From contig KE159571.1 of assembly GCA_000403255.2 (NCBI GenBank), forward strand, positions 62,001 through 126,000: DNA of 64,000 bases, in the 5' to 3' direction. The notes under the pieces were generated by a model. It saw nothing but the letters and a program-made list of their open reading frames with translations, was not told the DNA's origin and ran no database searches. The stretch comes from Lachnospiraceae bacterium 3-1. GTDB lineage: Bacteria; Bacillota; Clostridia; Lachnospirales; Lachnospiraceae. Shown piece by piece: positions 17,297 through 24,542 of the stretch (its first letter is position 1; each line of letters begins with the position of its first letter). The position numbers and the translations under genes were made by a program.

Positions 17297-17452
17297 TTAG
17301 TGAAGCTCTTCCAGCTCTTTTTTCAGCAATTCAATTTCTTCTTCTACACATTGACAGATCTTCATTTTCAGGCGGTCCGACTTCCTTGCTCCTTCTCTCT
17401 TCCCGCTACACCAAAACATGAAACTTTCTAATTTTTGTATTTTCTCCAGCAA
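17297..17452 (-). CDS. Small phage protein, ~51 aa (start uncertain)
   Basis: An open frame with protein-like composition (LESFMFWCSGKREG, then the helix EEEIELLKKELEEL) fills a 200-bp gap. The best start is a TTG at 17452 after AAGGCAGGGG, but the spacing is poor. An ATG inside at FMFW has no site. No family is recognised. Confidence 0.42.
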   Translation of the reverse strand: MLEKIQKLESFMFWCSGKREGARKSDRLKMKICQCVEEEIELLKKELEELH

Positions 17453-17482
17453 TTCCCCTGCCTTTTTATATGTTTTTTTCTG

Positions 17483-17719
17483 TCACGCCTGCTGCCCTCC
17501 TATCAGGGTCATAATTCTTTCATACCTCCCGGACCCGTTCAGCTCATATGTGAAAATTACTTTCCCGGTCTTTATGTAATGAGTACAGGCAATATCCGTT
17601 ATTACTCCTTCCCGCTGCGTATACATTACCCCGTTTTCATTCCTTCCCGCCGCTTCAAGTACCACAACCCTGTCCCCGATTTCATGCGGGCATTTTGCGC
17701 TAAATGCTGCCATCTGCAT
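17483..17719 (-). CDS. Phage hypothetical protein, 78 aa
   Basis: A small beta-rich protein with HEIGDRVVVLEAAGRNENG and VITDIACTHYI. This pattern resembles small SH3-like phage proteins. It overlaps its upstream neighbour by 20 bp. Function unknown. Confidence 0.6.
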   Translation of the reverse strand: MQMAAFSAKCPHEIGDRVVVLEAAGRNENGVMYTQREGVITDIACTHYIKTGKVIFTYELNGSGRYERIMTLIGGQQA

Positions 17720-18068
17720 TGCTTTCTACCTCCCTTAATATCCTTCCGCACTTTGGGCAGAAGTTTATTTCTATGTTGTCAATAAATCCGGGGTATTCCC
17801 CATCATATATTTGCAGATATGCGCCGCTTACTCTGATATACAATCCATGCTCAAAACATCCGCCCGGCGCAATGACCGCAATATATCTTCCTGCCGGTCC
17901 GCAGAAGTCACATTGTTTCTGCTTCGCTCTGTACCTCTTGCGGTTCTCCTGCTTTACCACCCAGCCCACTTCACGGACAATGATAAATACAAGATACATG
18001 ATACCCAGCCCCACGCAGAACGCCACGAACGTCAGAAGCCCTTTTATAACCTCAATCAGAAATAGCAT
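17700..18068 (-). CDS. Membrane protein with zinc-ribbon-like Cys pairs, 122 aa
   Basis: From the ATG at 18068 (GAGGGAAAAG site) the protein has one N-terminal membrane helix (IEVIKGLLTFVAFCVGLGIM), a basic cytoplasmic linker, and two Cys pairs (QCDFCG and FCPKCGR) that could bind zinc. The longer frame to 18125 runs into the preceding gene. Function unknown. Confidence 0.6.
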   Translation of the reverse strand: MLFLIEVIKGLLTFVAFCVGLGIMYLVFIIVREVGWVVKQENRKRYRAKQKQCDFCGPAGRYIAVIAPGGCFEHGLYIRVSGAYLQIYDGEYPGFIDNIEINFCPKCGRILREVESNADGSI

Positions 18069-18270
18069 TTTCTTTTCCCTCCCTTGCGCTCTTCTTCTCC
18101 CGCATTTGCTCCCTTGCCCGGTCAATAGAGGGTTTTATGCTGTTGATTTTCTGCAACTGTTTTTTCAGAATCGGCTTGCGCTTCTCCTGCTGTTCTGCCG
18201 CCCTCTGCTGCCGGACCCTCTGCAATACTTCCTGTTTGCTCTGGCAATGCCTGTTCTTTCTCTTTCCCAC
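18052..18270 (-). CDS. Small basic phage protein, 72 aa
   Basis: A Lys/Arg/Gln-rich helical protein (QEVLQRVRQQRAAEQQEKR) starts at a GTG after an AGGAGGG site. It overlaps the next gene by 17 bp. Composition suggests nucleic acid binding, but no family is recognised. Low-complexity sequence makes this call less certain. Confidence 0.5.
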   Translation of the reverse strand: MGKRKNRHCQSKQEVLQRVRQQRAAEQQEKRKPILKKQLQKINSIKPSIDRAREQMREKKSAREGKENAISD

Positions 18271-18283
18271 TTTCTTCGCCCTC

Positions 18284-18817
18284 CTATCTTCTTTTCTTTT
18301 TCCCGTATCTCTTTTTCTTCTTTGTCGCCCGTCGTTTTAGAAAAACGTCTTCTTTTGCCCGGATAACTTCTTTCTGTACCCGTTCATGGTTTCTGTTGTC
18401 TTCTTCCTCCTGTACAACCTCCAGAACCTCTACCGCAGGAATAGGGAATGTATAAGTACAGCCGGGGTCATAGGTTCCCGCTTCCCAGTCAGCCTTGAAG
18501 CCTTCAAAATCATCTTCATAAGCGCAAAACGGGTTATATTGTTCTGCTTCATACATAGCAAGCATTACCCGTTTATCATCTTCTTTCTTCCAGTTCCATA
18601 AGTGCCAGCTTTCGTGATTGTCATAGTCCCACATACTTACCCATAGTTCTAAGCCGTCCCACAATTCATCAGCTTTCTTCATGTGCTTAAACTGATTGAA
18701 AGTAAAGCCCTGTCCCTTTAACTCCTGCTGGTAGTCCTTTACCTCTTTTCCCGCCGTATGAAGCCGCACAAACGCAATTTTCGGAAGATACGGCGGCTTT
18801 TCCCTGTCAACTTTCAC
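18284..18817 (-). CDS. Phage hypothetical protein, 177 aa
   Basis: A long minus-strand frame with ordinary protein composition in residues 1-130 (KHMKKADELWDGLELWVSMW; YDPGCTYTFPIPAVEV) and a very basic tail ending GKKKRR. It overlaps the upstream gene by 4 bp, so the two are co-translated. No function is recognised. Confidence 0.62.
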   Translation of the reverse strand: MKVDREKPPYLPKIAFVRLHTAGKEVKDYQQELKGQGFTFNQFKHMKKADELWDGLELWVSMWDYDNHESWHLWNWKKEDDKRVMLAMYEAEQYNPFCAYEDDFEGFKADWEAGTYDPGCTYTFPIPAVEVLEVVQEEEDNRNHERVQKEVIRAKEDVFLKRRATKKKKRYGKKKRR

Positions 18818-19038
18818 TTTTCCTTCCTCCTGTCTATCCTGTAGGCAATACGCATGATTGCTTCCATTGATTTTTTTATATTTGCGTCCGTTTCTGCCGT
18901 AATGCTTAACACGTCCGCTATATCCCGCAATTCCTTTGCGGTTTCTTCGTCCGACTTTTCAGCCAGGCAGTCAGCGCATATCCCCTGCCCGCCCTCCGGC
19001 AGCGTCTTTCCGCATATGATACACTTTGCCCGGCTCAT
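18814..19038 (-). CDS. Small zinc-ribbon phage protein, 74 aa
   Basis: The ATG at 19038 with a GAAGGTG site gives an N-terminal ribbon KCIICGKTLPEGGQGICADCL, two CxxC pairs ~16 residues apart, followed by a helical C-terminus. The frame is open to 19056 but the site favours the later ATG. Likely a small zinc-binding phage protein of unknown role. Confidence 0.65.
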   Translation of the reverse strand: MSRAKCIICGKTLPEGGQGICADCLAEKSDEETAKELRDIADVLSITAETDANIKKSMEAIMRIAYRIDRRKEK

Positions 19039-19052
19039 GCCCGCACCTTCTT

Positions 19053-19184
19053 TCACCAGTCCTGCATTTTCTTCACCGTTTCTGTCAATGCCTTTTCCCT
19101 CTCTATCAACGCCCGGATTTCATACGGGGCAAGCCCTGTTTCCTCATACTCGAATAGCTTCTTTGCAGCCTGTACAACCCACAT
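19053..19184 (-). CDS. Small phage protein, 43 aa
   Basis: A short frame overlaps the 3' end of its upstream neighbour. It encodes a helical peptide with the often-seen phage pattern LFEYEETGLAPYEIRALIERE. This E(E/D)TGL(T/A)P motif is frequent in small phage proteins, which supports it as real or as the tail of a longer ancestral gene. Function unknown. Confidence 0.5.
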   Translation of the reverse strand: MWVVQAAKKLFEYEETGLAPYEIRALIEREKALTETVKKMQDW

Positions 19185-19386
19185 TCTGCTTTAAAACAGG
19201 TTTTCCGCTCCCCATGCTTATCTCTGTAAGCCTTTCCCTTTTCCTGCCCTTCCTGCCCCTCTGTGGCTTCTCCTGCGCCTGCTGCCGGGCGGCAATCTTC
19301 GCCCCCTGTGAAACTATGGCATTATGCGGGATATAGCCCCGCATGGCGTTATTAGAAGCCCTGACCGCCGCTTTCTGTATGTTCAC
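19144..19386 (-). CDS. Basic phage protein, 80 aa
   Basis: This frame starts at a GTG at 19386, eight bases after AAGGAGG. The protein is basic in the middle (QEKPQRGRKGRKRERLTE) and ends in a Cys pair (GCTGCKEAIRV). The 3' end overlaps the next small frame by ~40 bp. No family is recognised. Confidence 0.5.
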   Translation of the reverse strand: MNIQKAAVRASNNAMRGYIPHNAIVSQGAKIAARQQAQEKPQRGRKGRKRERLTEISMGSGKPVLKQNVGCTGCKEAIRV

Positions 19387-19400
19387 TTCCTTTTCCTCCT

Positions 19401-19664
19401 TCAATGCAGGTCAGATAATTCATTCAGCAACGCTTCAAGCTCTTTTTTTATTTCTTCAAGTTCTTTGTCCAGAACCAGCTTTGTCGTCGCTCCTGAAATT
19501 GTTACGCCGTCCCTTGAAAGCCCTGCTTCCGTTGTCTGTATTTTGAAACTTGCGTTTCCTTCCTTGCACCATGCCCGCACTTTCTCAACTTCTGCTTTCC
19601 GCTCCCGCAGGTGGTCTATTTGCCTTTTTATTTTAATTGCTTCCCCCAGTGTCTGTTCGGTCAC
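19401..19664 (-). CDS. Coiled-coil phage protein, 87 aa
   Basis: Two charged helices (QIDHLRERKAEVEKVRAW and LEEIKKELEALLNEL) flank a short beta segment. A start at 19664 has an AGGGG site. The function is unknown. Confidence 0.6.
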   Translation of the reverse strand: MTEQTLGEAIKIKRQIDHLRERKAEVEKVRAWCKEGNASFKIQTTEAGLSRDGVTISGATTKLVLDKELEEIKKELEALLNELSDLH

Positions 19665-19677
19665 GTCTGCCCCTCCT

Positions 19678-19902
19678 TTAATTTGTGATTCTTAAAAACT
19701 GAAACATACAGGCTTCATCATGCAGAAAAATCACTTCCCCGTCTTCGTTCAGGGTAACAACCGTTAAAAATTTCGGCTTTGCAATCCCCTTTTCCTCTGC
19801 TTCAATCTCTGGCGGTTTTTCTTCCCACCTCCAGCACATATTCAGCGCATTATATACACGCTCTTTATAAACAACCTTAAAGCCCCGCATATCTATTCCC
19901 AT
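19678..19902 (-). CDS. Phage hypothetical protein, 74 aa
   Basis: This small protein of mixed composition (FKVVYKERVYNALNMCWRWEE; LTVVTLNEDGEVIFL) lies directly after the second VRR-NUC gene. Overlap-free spacing of 3-14 bp to both neighbours fits an operon. No function is recognised. Confidence 0.58.
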   Translation of the reverse strand: MGIDMRGFKVVYKERVYNALNMCWRWEEKPPEIEAEEKGIAKPKFLTVVTLNEDGEVIFLHDEACMFQFLRITN

Positions 19903-19905
19903 GTT

Positions 19906-20328
19906 TTAGCCCTCCTTTTGTGTTTCCCGGTTCTCTATCGCAGGATAGCCCGGAAACTGCAAATATCTTGCAATTATCCTTTCTGCTTCCTCTGCCCCGT
20001 AACAAACCGCCGTGAAATATCCCTGTTCTTTCAGTGCTTCCAGCCATTCCTTCTGGTTCTCCGTCGTTTTGTTCTTTCCGTATTTCATTTCGATATACAG
20101 CCCGTGGAAGCCGTTTCTTGCTACAGGCAAGCACAAGTCCGGCACACCTGCTTTCACTCCCTGCCGCTTTAGGTTCGCCGCTTCCATCGTGTTCCTGCTG
20201 CCGCCGTTCGGGATATGGTAAATCAATTTCAATTCAGGGTATTTCCCTTGTTGCCAGCCACACCACTGTATCAGCGTTTCTTGCTCTGTCGCTTCGCTTC
20301 TCCTGCGGTTCTGCGTGTAATAGCTCAT
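19906..20328 (-). CDS. VRR-NUC domain nuclease (copy 2)
   Basis: This 140-aa protein has the same core as the gene at 14765-15190: HIPNGGSRNTMEAANLKRQG, VPDLCLPVAR, GLYIEMKYGKN and GYFTAVCYGAEEAERII. The two are clear paralogues, not identical copies. Two VRR-NUC genes in one early region suggest a mosaic formed by recombination of two modules. It starts 6 bp after a broken PP-loop gene. Confidence 0.9.
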   Translation of the reverse strand: MSYYTQNRRRSEATEQETLIQWCGWQQGKYPELKLIYHIPNGGSRNTMEAANLKRQGVKAGVPDLCLPVARNGFHGLYIEMKYGKNKTTENQKEWLEALKEQGYFTAVCYGAEEAERIIARYLQFPGYPAIENRETQKEG

Positions 20329-20334
20329 TTCCTT

Positions 20335-20529
20335 TTATCTCCCTTCTGTTAGTTTCTTAACGTGCGAACTCTTAAACAGGCATGACCGGGGATTGATTAA
20401 GAAATGTTCCAGCATTACGTCGCTGTCCTTGCCGCCAGAATACGTGCAGACCAGTTGTTCCCCGTAATGGTTCAGGCTCATTTCAGAAGCGATCTTTAAT
20501 CGTTCTATCGCTCTATGTTCTAAATCCAT
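20335..20529 (-). pseudogene. PP-loop (PAPS-reductase-like) fragment
   Basis: The 64-aa frame has the start of a phage PAPS-reductase-like protein, including the PP-loop CTYSGGKDSDVMLE near residue 30. Family members are usually a few hundred residues long. Here the sequence leaves the family soon after the loop (INPRSCLFKSS) and ends at once. It is best read as an N-terminal stub left by a deletion that joined it to the VRR-NUC module. Confidence 0.7.
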
Positions 20530-20944
20530 TTTCTTTTCCCCTCTCTAATTCTTCCAATGCAGCTTCAGCTTCTTCTTTTGTTGCAAAGATTTTAGTCATG
20601 TTTAGAATATCTGACATCTGAAAATCCCTACTCACTATCTCCGGCACTCTATGATGGCAATTTTCACAACTTCCCTCATGATCTCTACAATATTTCTCTT
20701 TGTAATCTTTCGGGCAATCCATGAACAGACAGAAAATTTCATCACCTATTGCTGCTGGAAGTTTCAGTAGTTTATTTTGCTCCTCTAAGTCCTCGTATTC
20801 TGCCAATTTTTCTAAAATTTCTTGCAGGCAAGGACAATTATCCTCATTCAAATCGGGACAATATTCTTCACAAGTATCACAGTTCTCATATCTGCAAATC
20901 ATTTCTCTCTTGCATTCGCTTTTATAACTTGTCAGTCTCTCCAT
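20513..20944 (-). CDS. Cys-rich phage protein, 143 aa
   Basis: A protein with many Cys residues: CRYENCDTCEEYC near residue 18, NCPCLQEILEKLAEYED, then FMDCPKD and SCENCHHRVPEI. The blocks resemble small phage proteins that bind metal. The C-terminus is helical (ATKEEAEAALEELERG). It overlaps both neighbours by 17-23 bp. Function unknown. Confidence 0.68.
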   Translation of the reverse strand: MERLTSYKSECKREMICRYENCDTCEEYCPDLNEDNCPCLQEILEKLAEYEDLEEQNKLLKLPAAIGDEIFCLFMDCPKDYKEKYCRDHEGSCENCHHRVPEIVSRDFQMSDILNMTKIFATKEEAEAALEELERGKENGFRT

Positions 20945-21167
20945 ATTTCCTACACTTTCCTAACTCTCTGATTGTTATCCGAATCATTTTCACTTTTGGT
21001 GGCTCTTTAAATTTAATTTTCTGGCCGCAGTATGGGCAGCATATATAATCTTCTGACACATTCAATCCACACTTTGAGTTCGGGCAACGCCATTCATGGA
21101 ATTTCTCTCCATGATAAATCTGGTATCCTATATATTCTGCATACTTACTGATCTTCTTCATTCTCAT
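20922..21167 (-). CDS. Zinc-ribbon phage protein, 81 aa
   Basis: The protein has a zinc ribbon with HEWRCPNSKCG and ICCPYCGQKI about 15 residues apart. It starts at 21167 with an AAGGATAG site directly behind the radical SAM gene. Its role is unknown. Confidence 0.7.
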   Translation of the reverse strand: MRMKKISKYAEYIGYQIYHGEKFHEWRCPNSKCGLNVSEDYICCPYCGQKIKFKEPPKVKMIRITIRELGKCRKYGETDKL

Positions 21168-21173
21168 CTATCC

Positions 21174-22062
21174 TTACCTGAAATTTCTGAAATCCCTTTC
21201 CGCCTCGAATGCCGCCTTGGAATTTACCCACCGTTGCATCCTCCTCAGGTCATCCCCTTTTTTTTACATGCTGTTTGTCATAAATCATCACATAAGGCCA
21301 GTATCCTAACTCCCTCAATGTGTATATGCGTTCCAGATCCTGCTCTATTGTGGTGTCGAAGTTAACCAGGACATATACTGTCAGCTTCCGCTTATCCCAG
21401 CCTGTCAGCTCCTTAAACATTTTGAGCTTTGGGAGAATATCATTTCTGTCCTCATACCTGTCCCATGCAAAATGTATGTTCTTTGTCCTGATATGCTTTA
21501 TCATCCCAGTCTTTTCTTCCGTCATAAGGCGGATGTCAACGCCCTGTGAAAAATCCACCCATGCGCCACTATCGATAAGCTGCTGCAGAATATCTTTCCA
21601 TTCCTTGCACGCTATTAGGTTCGGGTCCAGCAGAACAATGTTCTTCTGGCCTTTCCAAAATTCCGATAAATCAGCAGCTTTATAAGTCTTCCTACCCTCT
21701 TTTGCTCCAACATGGCAAAAATCGCACCCTCTCGGACACCCCCTGCTCATAAATCCATAGGCAGTGTCTTTTGTCAATTCTGGATACAGGCTGTAATCGG
21801 GATATATATGCTCAATCTTGTAAGTGAGTTGATTATCATTTTCTTTCTGGTAACACTCTTTTCCGTCCTCCATGCGGATGCAATACCCACTGCCGCTTTT
21901 TACAACCTCTTTTGCATTTATAAAATTCCAATAATCTGGCGTAAAGCTGAATACTTTTGACACATATACTTTATCCATGGGCGGTGAAGGGAAACCGTGT
22001 ACCGCTGGGATATACCACTCCACACTATCCCCCTGCTGTTTATGCCAGGCTGACAGTTTCAT
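21174..22062 (-). pseudogene. Phage radical SAM protein, frameshifted near its 3' end
   Basis: The main frame (270 codons to 21250) has a radical SAM cluster motif SRGCPRGCDFCHV (CX3CX2C, ~residue 113) and the following LLDPNLIA and FSQGVDIRL blocks. It ends early in a run of eight A residues. Removing one A restores a frame that continues GDDLRRMQRWVNSK and stops at 21174-21176, directly before the next gene. Either the gene is broken, or slippage at the A8 run yields some full-length protein, or the run is a sequencing error. Confidence 0.75.
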
Positions 22063-22119
22063 AAGTGGAAGGTTTGGGAAGTTATGTCCGTCAACATCTA
22101 TGAGCCCTATCCTGATTTC

Positions 22120-22320
22120 CTACACCACCTTTCTTCTCCTATCCCTTTTCCTCAATTCCCTTTCGCATGCCGTGATCCGCGAAGCGTTCCCTTTCCTTCC
22201 CTGCCCATCCATGATAGAGATAGCTTCCTTGATTTCCTCCGTGGTGGCCATCTTCAAATGGCTTTTAAAATTTACGTCCGTTGCCGGAACCGTAGTAAGC
22301 CAGCTTATGTTATGATCCAT
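22120..22320 (-). CDS. Phage hypothetical protein, 66 aa
   Basis: A small protein with a helical middle (MATTEEIKEAISIMDGQGRKG) and basic end. It has an AAAGGATG site and lies 4 bp after its upstream neighbour. Function unknown. Confidence 0.55.
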   Translation of the reverse strand: MDHNISWLTTVPATDVNFKSHLKMATTEEIKEAISIMDGQGRKGNASRITACERELRKRDRRRKVV

Positions 22321-22324
22321 TTTC

Positions 22325-22627
22325 TCATCCTTTCATTTTCATGATGCCTTCCCGTTTTTTCCGTTTCGGATAGACTCGTGCCGCGAACGTCCTCCCGTGC
22401 CCGTCCTCCCAGGTAACCGTCCTTGCATGGCTTCCCTTCTTTTTTTTCTGGGCTGTGTGCCAGTAATTTCCTTCCTGATCTCGGTAATACCTGATGCGGC
22501 ACGCCCTGTTGTCCCGTATTGTCACAAGCTCCCAGTCTTTCTCGGGCTCTCCTTCGAAATACTGGGAACAGCGCATGATTTCATCCATTGTCTTTTCCAT
22601 TTCCTCCATCCATTTCCTTTCTATCAC
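22325..22627 (-). CDS. Phage hypothetical protein, 100 aa
   Basis: This frame opens at a GTG that overlaps the stop of the gene before it; in-frame ATGs lie a few codons later. The protein has a helical N-terminus and a beta-rich basic C-terminus (ARTVTWEDGHGRTFAARVYP). No family is recognised. Confidence 0.55.
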   Translation of the reverse strand: MIERKWMEEMEKTMDEIMRCSQYFEGEPEKDWELVTIRDNRACRIRYYRDQEGNYWHTAQKKKKGSHARTVTWEDGHGRTFAARVYPKRKKREGIMKMKG

Positions 22628-22863
22628 GGAATTTTAAAAACCCTTACGCCCTGCTGCATAATTTCCAGGTTATACCCTGCCTCCACCAGTTTCTGCACCG
22701 CCATGGCCGGGGCTGATTTTATTACAATGCCCTGCTGCACCGTCCCTCTCTCGCCTACCCATCCTATGCTTACCTCAATCGGTGCACTGGTTCTCTGGAT
22801 GTCTGCAAGCAGCTCCAGGATACTTGCCTGTGCCTCATACCTTTCCGCTTCTAAATCACTCAT
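22624..22863 (-). CDS. Phage hypothetical protein, 79 aa
   Basis: A small mixed alpha/beta protein (EAQASILELLADIQRT; MAVQKLVEAGYNLEIM). It starts directly after the HTH gene (stop and start separated by one base). Function unknown. Confidence 0.57.
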   Translation of the reverse strand: MSDLEAERYEAQASILELLADIQRTSAPIEVSIGWVGERGTVQQGIVIKSAPAMAVQKLVEAGYNLEIMQQGVRVFKIP

Positions 22864-22864
22864 T

Positions 22865-23089
22865 TCACACTAGCCCCTTTCCCAAATCATTTTTCTCTGA
22901 ATTATTCAGGATTCCAAGAAACCTGTCTAATTTCTCACGGAATATAAAATAGCTTGCCTTCTTTTGCCCCTTCCCAGGCTTCACATATTCACCTAAGTCC
23001 CATTCCCCTTTTTTCATCTGCTGTCTAAGGAATTCTTTGCAGCACCCTATTTCCTTTGCCGCTTCTGTTAAACTCACCCGTTGGCTCAT
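22865..23089 (-). CDS. Helix-turn-helix protein (excisionase-like)
   Basis: This 74-aa protein begins MSQRVSLTEAAKEIGCCKEFLRQQMKKG, a winged-helix/HTH pattern like the MerR-type excisionases and small phage DNA-binding proteins. It follows a GAGGAAGTGAGGG site and lies near the start of the early operon. Excision or early control are both possible. Confidence 0.62.
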   Translation of the reverse strand: MSQRVSLTEAAKEIGCCKEFLRQQMKKGEWDLGEYVKPGKGQKKASYFIFREKLDRFLGILNNSEKNDLGKGLV

Positions 23090-23145
23090 GCCCTCACTTC
23101 CTCTGTTTCAAAAATCTTTCTATATTTCTTCATCTGAAAAACAAA

Positions 23146-23226
23146 ATTGCCATTCCTTCCCCCAACCCAAGCAGATAGCTTTTATCATTCTCTGAAAGCT
23201 TTGGGATGATGAATGCAAATATTTCT
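23146..23226 (-). repeat. Partial duplicate (81 bp) of the small early gene at 24216-24386
   Basis: This segment matches 24274-24354 with only about two differences. It contains the codons for a PKLSENDKSYLLGLGEG block in frame, but there is no start codon in this copy and an in-frame stop lies upstream at about 23253. It is a non-coding remnant. The second copy is inside an intact small gene. Recombination between the two would delete ~1.1 kb holding three genes. Confidence 0.85.
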
Positions 23227-23306
23227 CTTGCCCTTACCCGTCCCTTCTTTTATACTGTATATGCATGCTCCGGCCAGAGCCGAGTACAAAAGAAAGGGGA
23301 ACAATT

Positions 23307-23543
23307 ATGACCGAGTACGAAAAGAATCTACTTTCACAGCTTCAAAGAGCTTTTGATGGCGGAGAATATCATGTATCTTTTGATATTCCTGAACTTCCCG
23401 AAGAATCCGAGAAATTACTTTCCGCCTTACACACTCTCCAAGATGCGTCAAAAATTTTCATTCTCGCATCTCCCGAAGAAGATGATGATTATATAGAAGT
23501 CGAAATGTATCCGCCCTGCTGCGGTCCATTGGTAACTGAATAG
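23307..23543 (+). CDS. Hypothetical protein, 78 aa, on the opposite strand
   Basis: The ATG at 23307 follows an AAAGGGG site. The acidic protein (FDGGEYHVSFDIPELPEE; DDYIEVEMYPPCCG) looks like a genuine small protein and ends in a Cys pair. It is the only plus-strand gene in the early region and converges with the next minus gene, overlapping it by 55 bp. Function unknown. Confidence 0.6.
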   Translation: MTEYEKNLLSQLQRAFDGGEYHVSFDIPELPEESEKLLSALHTLQDASKIFILASPEEDDDYIEVEMYPPCCGPLVTE

Positions 23544-23812
23544 CACGATTCGTGGATTTGTTTTACAAAATTGGCCTGGGATTCTGTTATGGCATTTCTT
23601 TTTACAATTCCAGGCCATTTTTCTATTATCAGATTGTCCCATTCATTTTCTTTGCACAGTATATGATAGTGCTCTGTTCTTGCGCCGCCCGAAACCATAT
23701 GCATGCCTTTCAATGCAGCTTGACTCTTTATCCTCTCGATTATATCCCGTGCAATGCTCTCTTTTCCTTTTTGCGGCACCAGCGTTGCCATCATCCATTT
23801 CAATTCTCCCAT
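23489..23812 (-). CDS. Phage hypothetical protein, 107 aa
   Basis: The ATG at 23812 follows GGAGGAAAG. The protein (MATLVPQKGKESIARDIIER; ITESQANFVKQIHESCY) has an ordinary alpha/beta composition. Its 3' end overlaps the plus-strand gene at 23307-23543. The pair could interfere by antisense transcription. Function unknown. Confidence 0.55.
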   Translation of the reverse strand: MGELKWMMATLVPQKGKESIARDIIERIKSQAALKGMHMVSGGARTEHYHILCKENEWDNLIIEKWPGIVKRNAITESQANFVKQIHESCYSVTNGPQQGGYISTSI

Positions 23813-23938
23813 TACTTTCTTTCCTCCTCTCCATTTTCGGCCCCTTTTCAGAACCAATGTCATTTACTTACATTGTTTTTTCCATTGCAATTTTTTCGAT
23901 ACTTTAGTCAATACTATTGGAACATCTACAAATATTGA

Positions 23939-24148
23939 TTAAAGTATCGTTCCCCTGGCAGACACCAGCTCTGCCAGGGCTTTTACCATCTCTGAAACCT
24001 CATGGTTATTGTCAGGCTTTCCATAATCCAGTTTCTTTTCTATCCAAACGCAAATACTTTCTATCGTCTTGTCTACTTTTTTCATTCTCGCTCTCCTTCC
24101 TATTGCCACTTTTTTCTCATTTTTTGAGTATGTTCTGATAAATTCCAT
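23939..24148 (-). CDS. Phage hypothetical protein, 48 or 69 aa
   Basis: Two starts are possible: an ATG at 24148 with GAGGTG, and an internal ATG at 24085 with a stronger AAGGAGAG site giving 48 aa (MKKVDKTIESICVWIEKKL). The C-terminal codons (VKALAELVSARG) coincide with an inverted repeat at 23953-23979. Function unknown. Confidence 0.55.
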   Translation of the reverse strand: MEFIRTYSKNEKKVAIGRRARMKKVDKTIESICVWIEKKLDYGKPDNNHEVSEMVKALAELVSARGTIL

Positions 24149-24215
24149 CTTTTTTCACCTCTCATCTAATCTGTCTTCCTATACTGTATTCTCTGTTTAA
24201 AATCATTCCTTCTAT

Positions 24216-24386
24216 CTAGACATTGACAGCTTCATGCCGCTTTCCTGCCTCGCACCCACTCTTCCTTACCCTAATTGCCATTCCTTCCCCCAGCCCAAGC
24301 AGATAGCTTTTATCATTCTCTGAAAGCTTTGGGATGATGAATGCAAATGTTTCTAAAATCTGTTTTTCCCTTTCTAACATTCCCAT
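24216..24386 (-). CDS. Small early phage protein, 56 aa
   Basis: This is the first gene after the divergent early promoter. It has a GGAAAAAA leader and the small-phage-protein pattern EKQILETFAFIIPKLSEND, then YLLGLGEGMAI. Such short proteins follow cI switches in many Firmicutes prophages. An 81-bp part of the gene is duplicated at 23146-23226. Function unknown. Confidence 0.65.
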   Translation of the reverse strand: MGMLEREKQILETFAFIIPKLSENDKSYLLGLGEGMAIRVRKSGCEAGKRHEAVNV

Positions 24387-24413
24387 TTATTTTTTTCCTT
24401 TCGTTTTATATTT

Positions 24414-24516
24414 ATTGCCTATGGTATGATTATATATTGCCAACAGCATATTGTCAAGAATATTTTTGTTGCCTATGGTATTTTTTATTGACAATGGTAT
24501 TTTTTCATGCTATTCT
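24414..24516. promoter_or_regulatory. Lysogeny switch of prophage 1: two divergent promoters, three operators
   Basis: Three near-identical 14-bp direct copies of (A/G)TTGCCTATGGTAT lie at 24414-24427, 24468-24481 and 24487-24500 (the last reads ATTGACAATGGTAT). On the minus strand there is a perfect early promoter, TTGACA (24452-24457), 17 bp, TATAAT (24429-24434). On the plus strand TTGACA (24488-24493), 17 bp, TATTCT (24511-24516) would serve the repressor, and operator 3 covers its -35. Confidence 0.75.
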
Positions 24517-24542
24517 TCATATCAGAAAGTGAGGTGAATACA

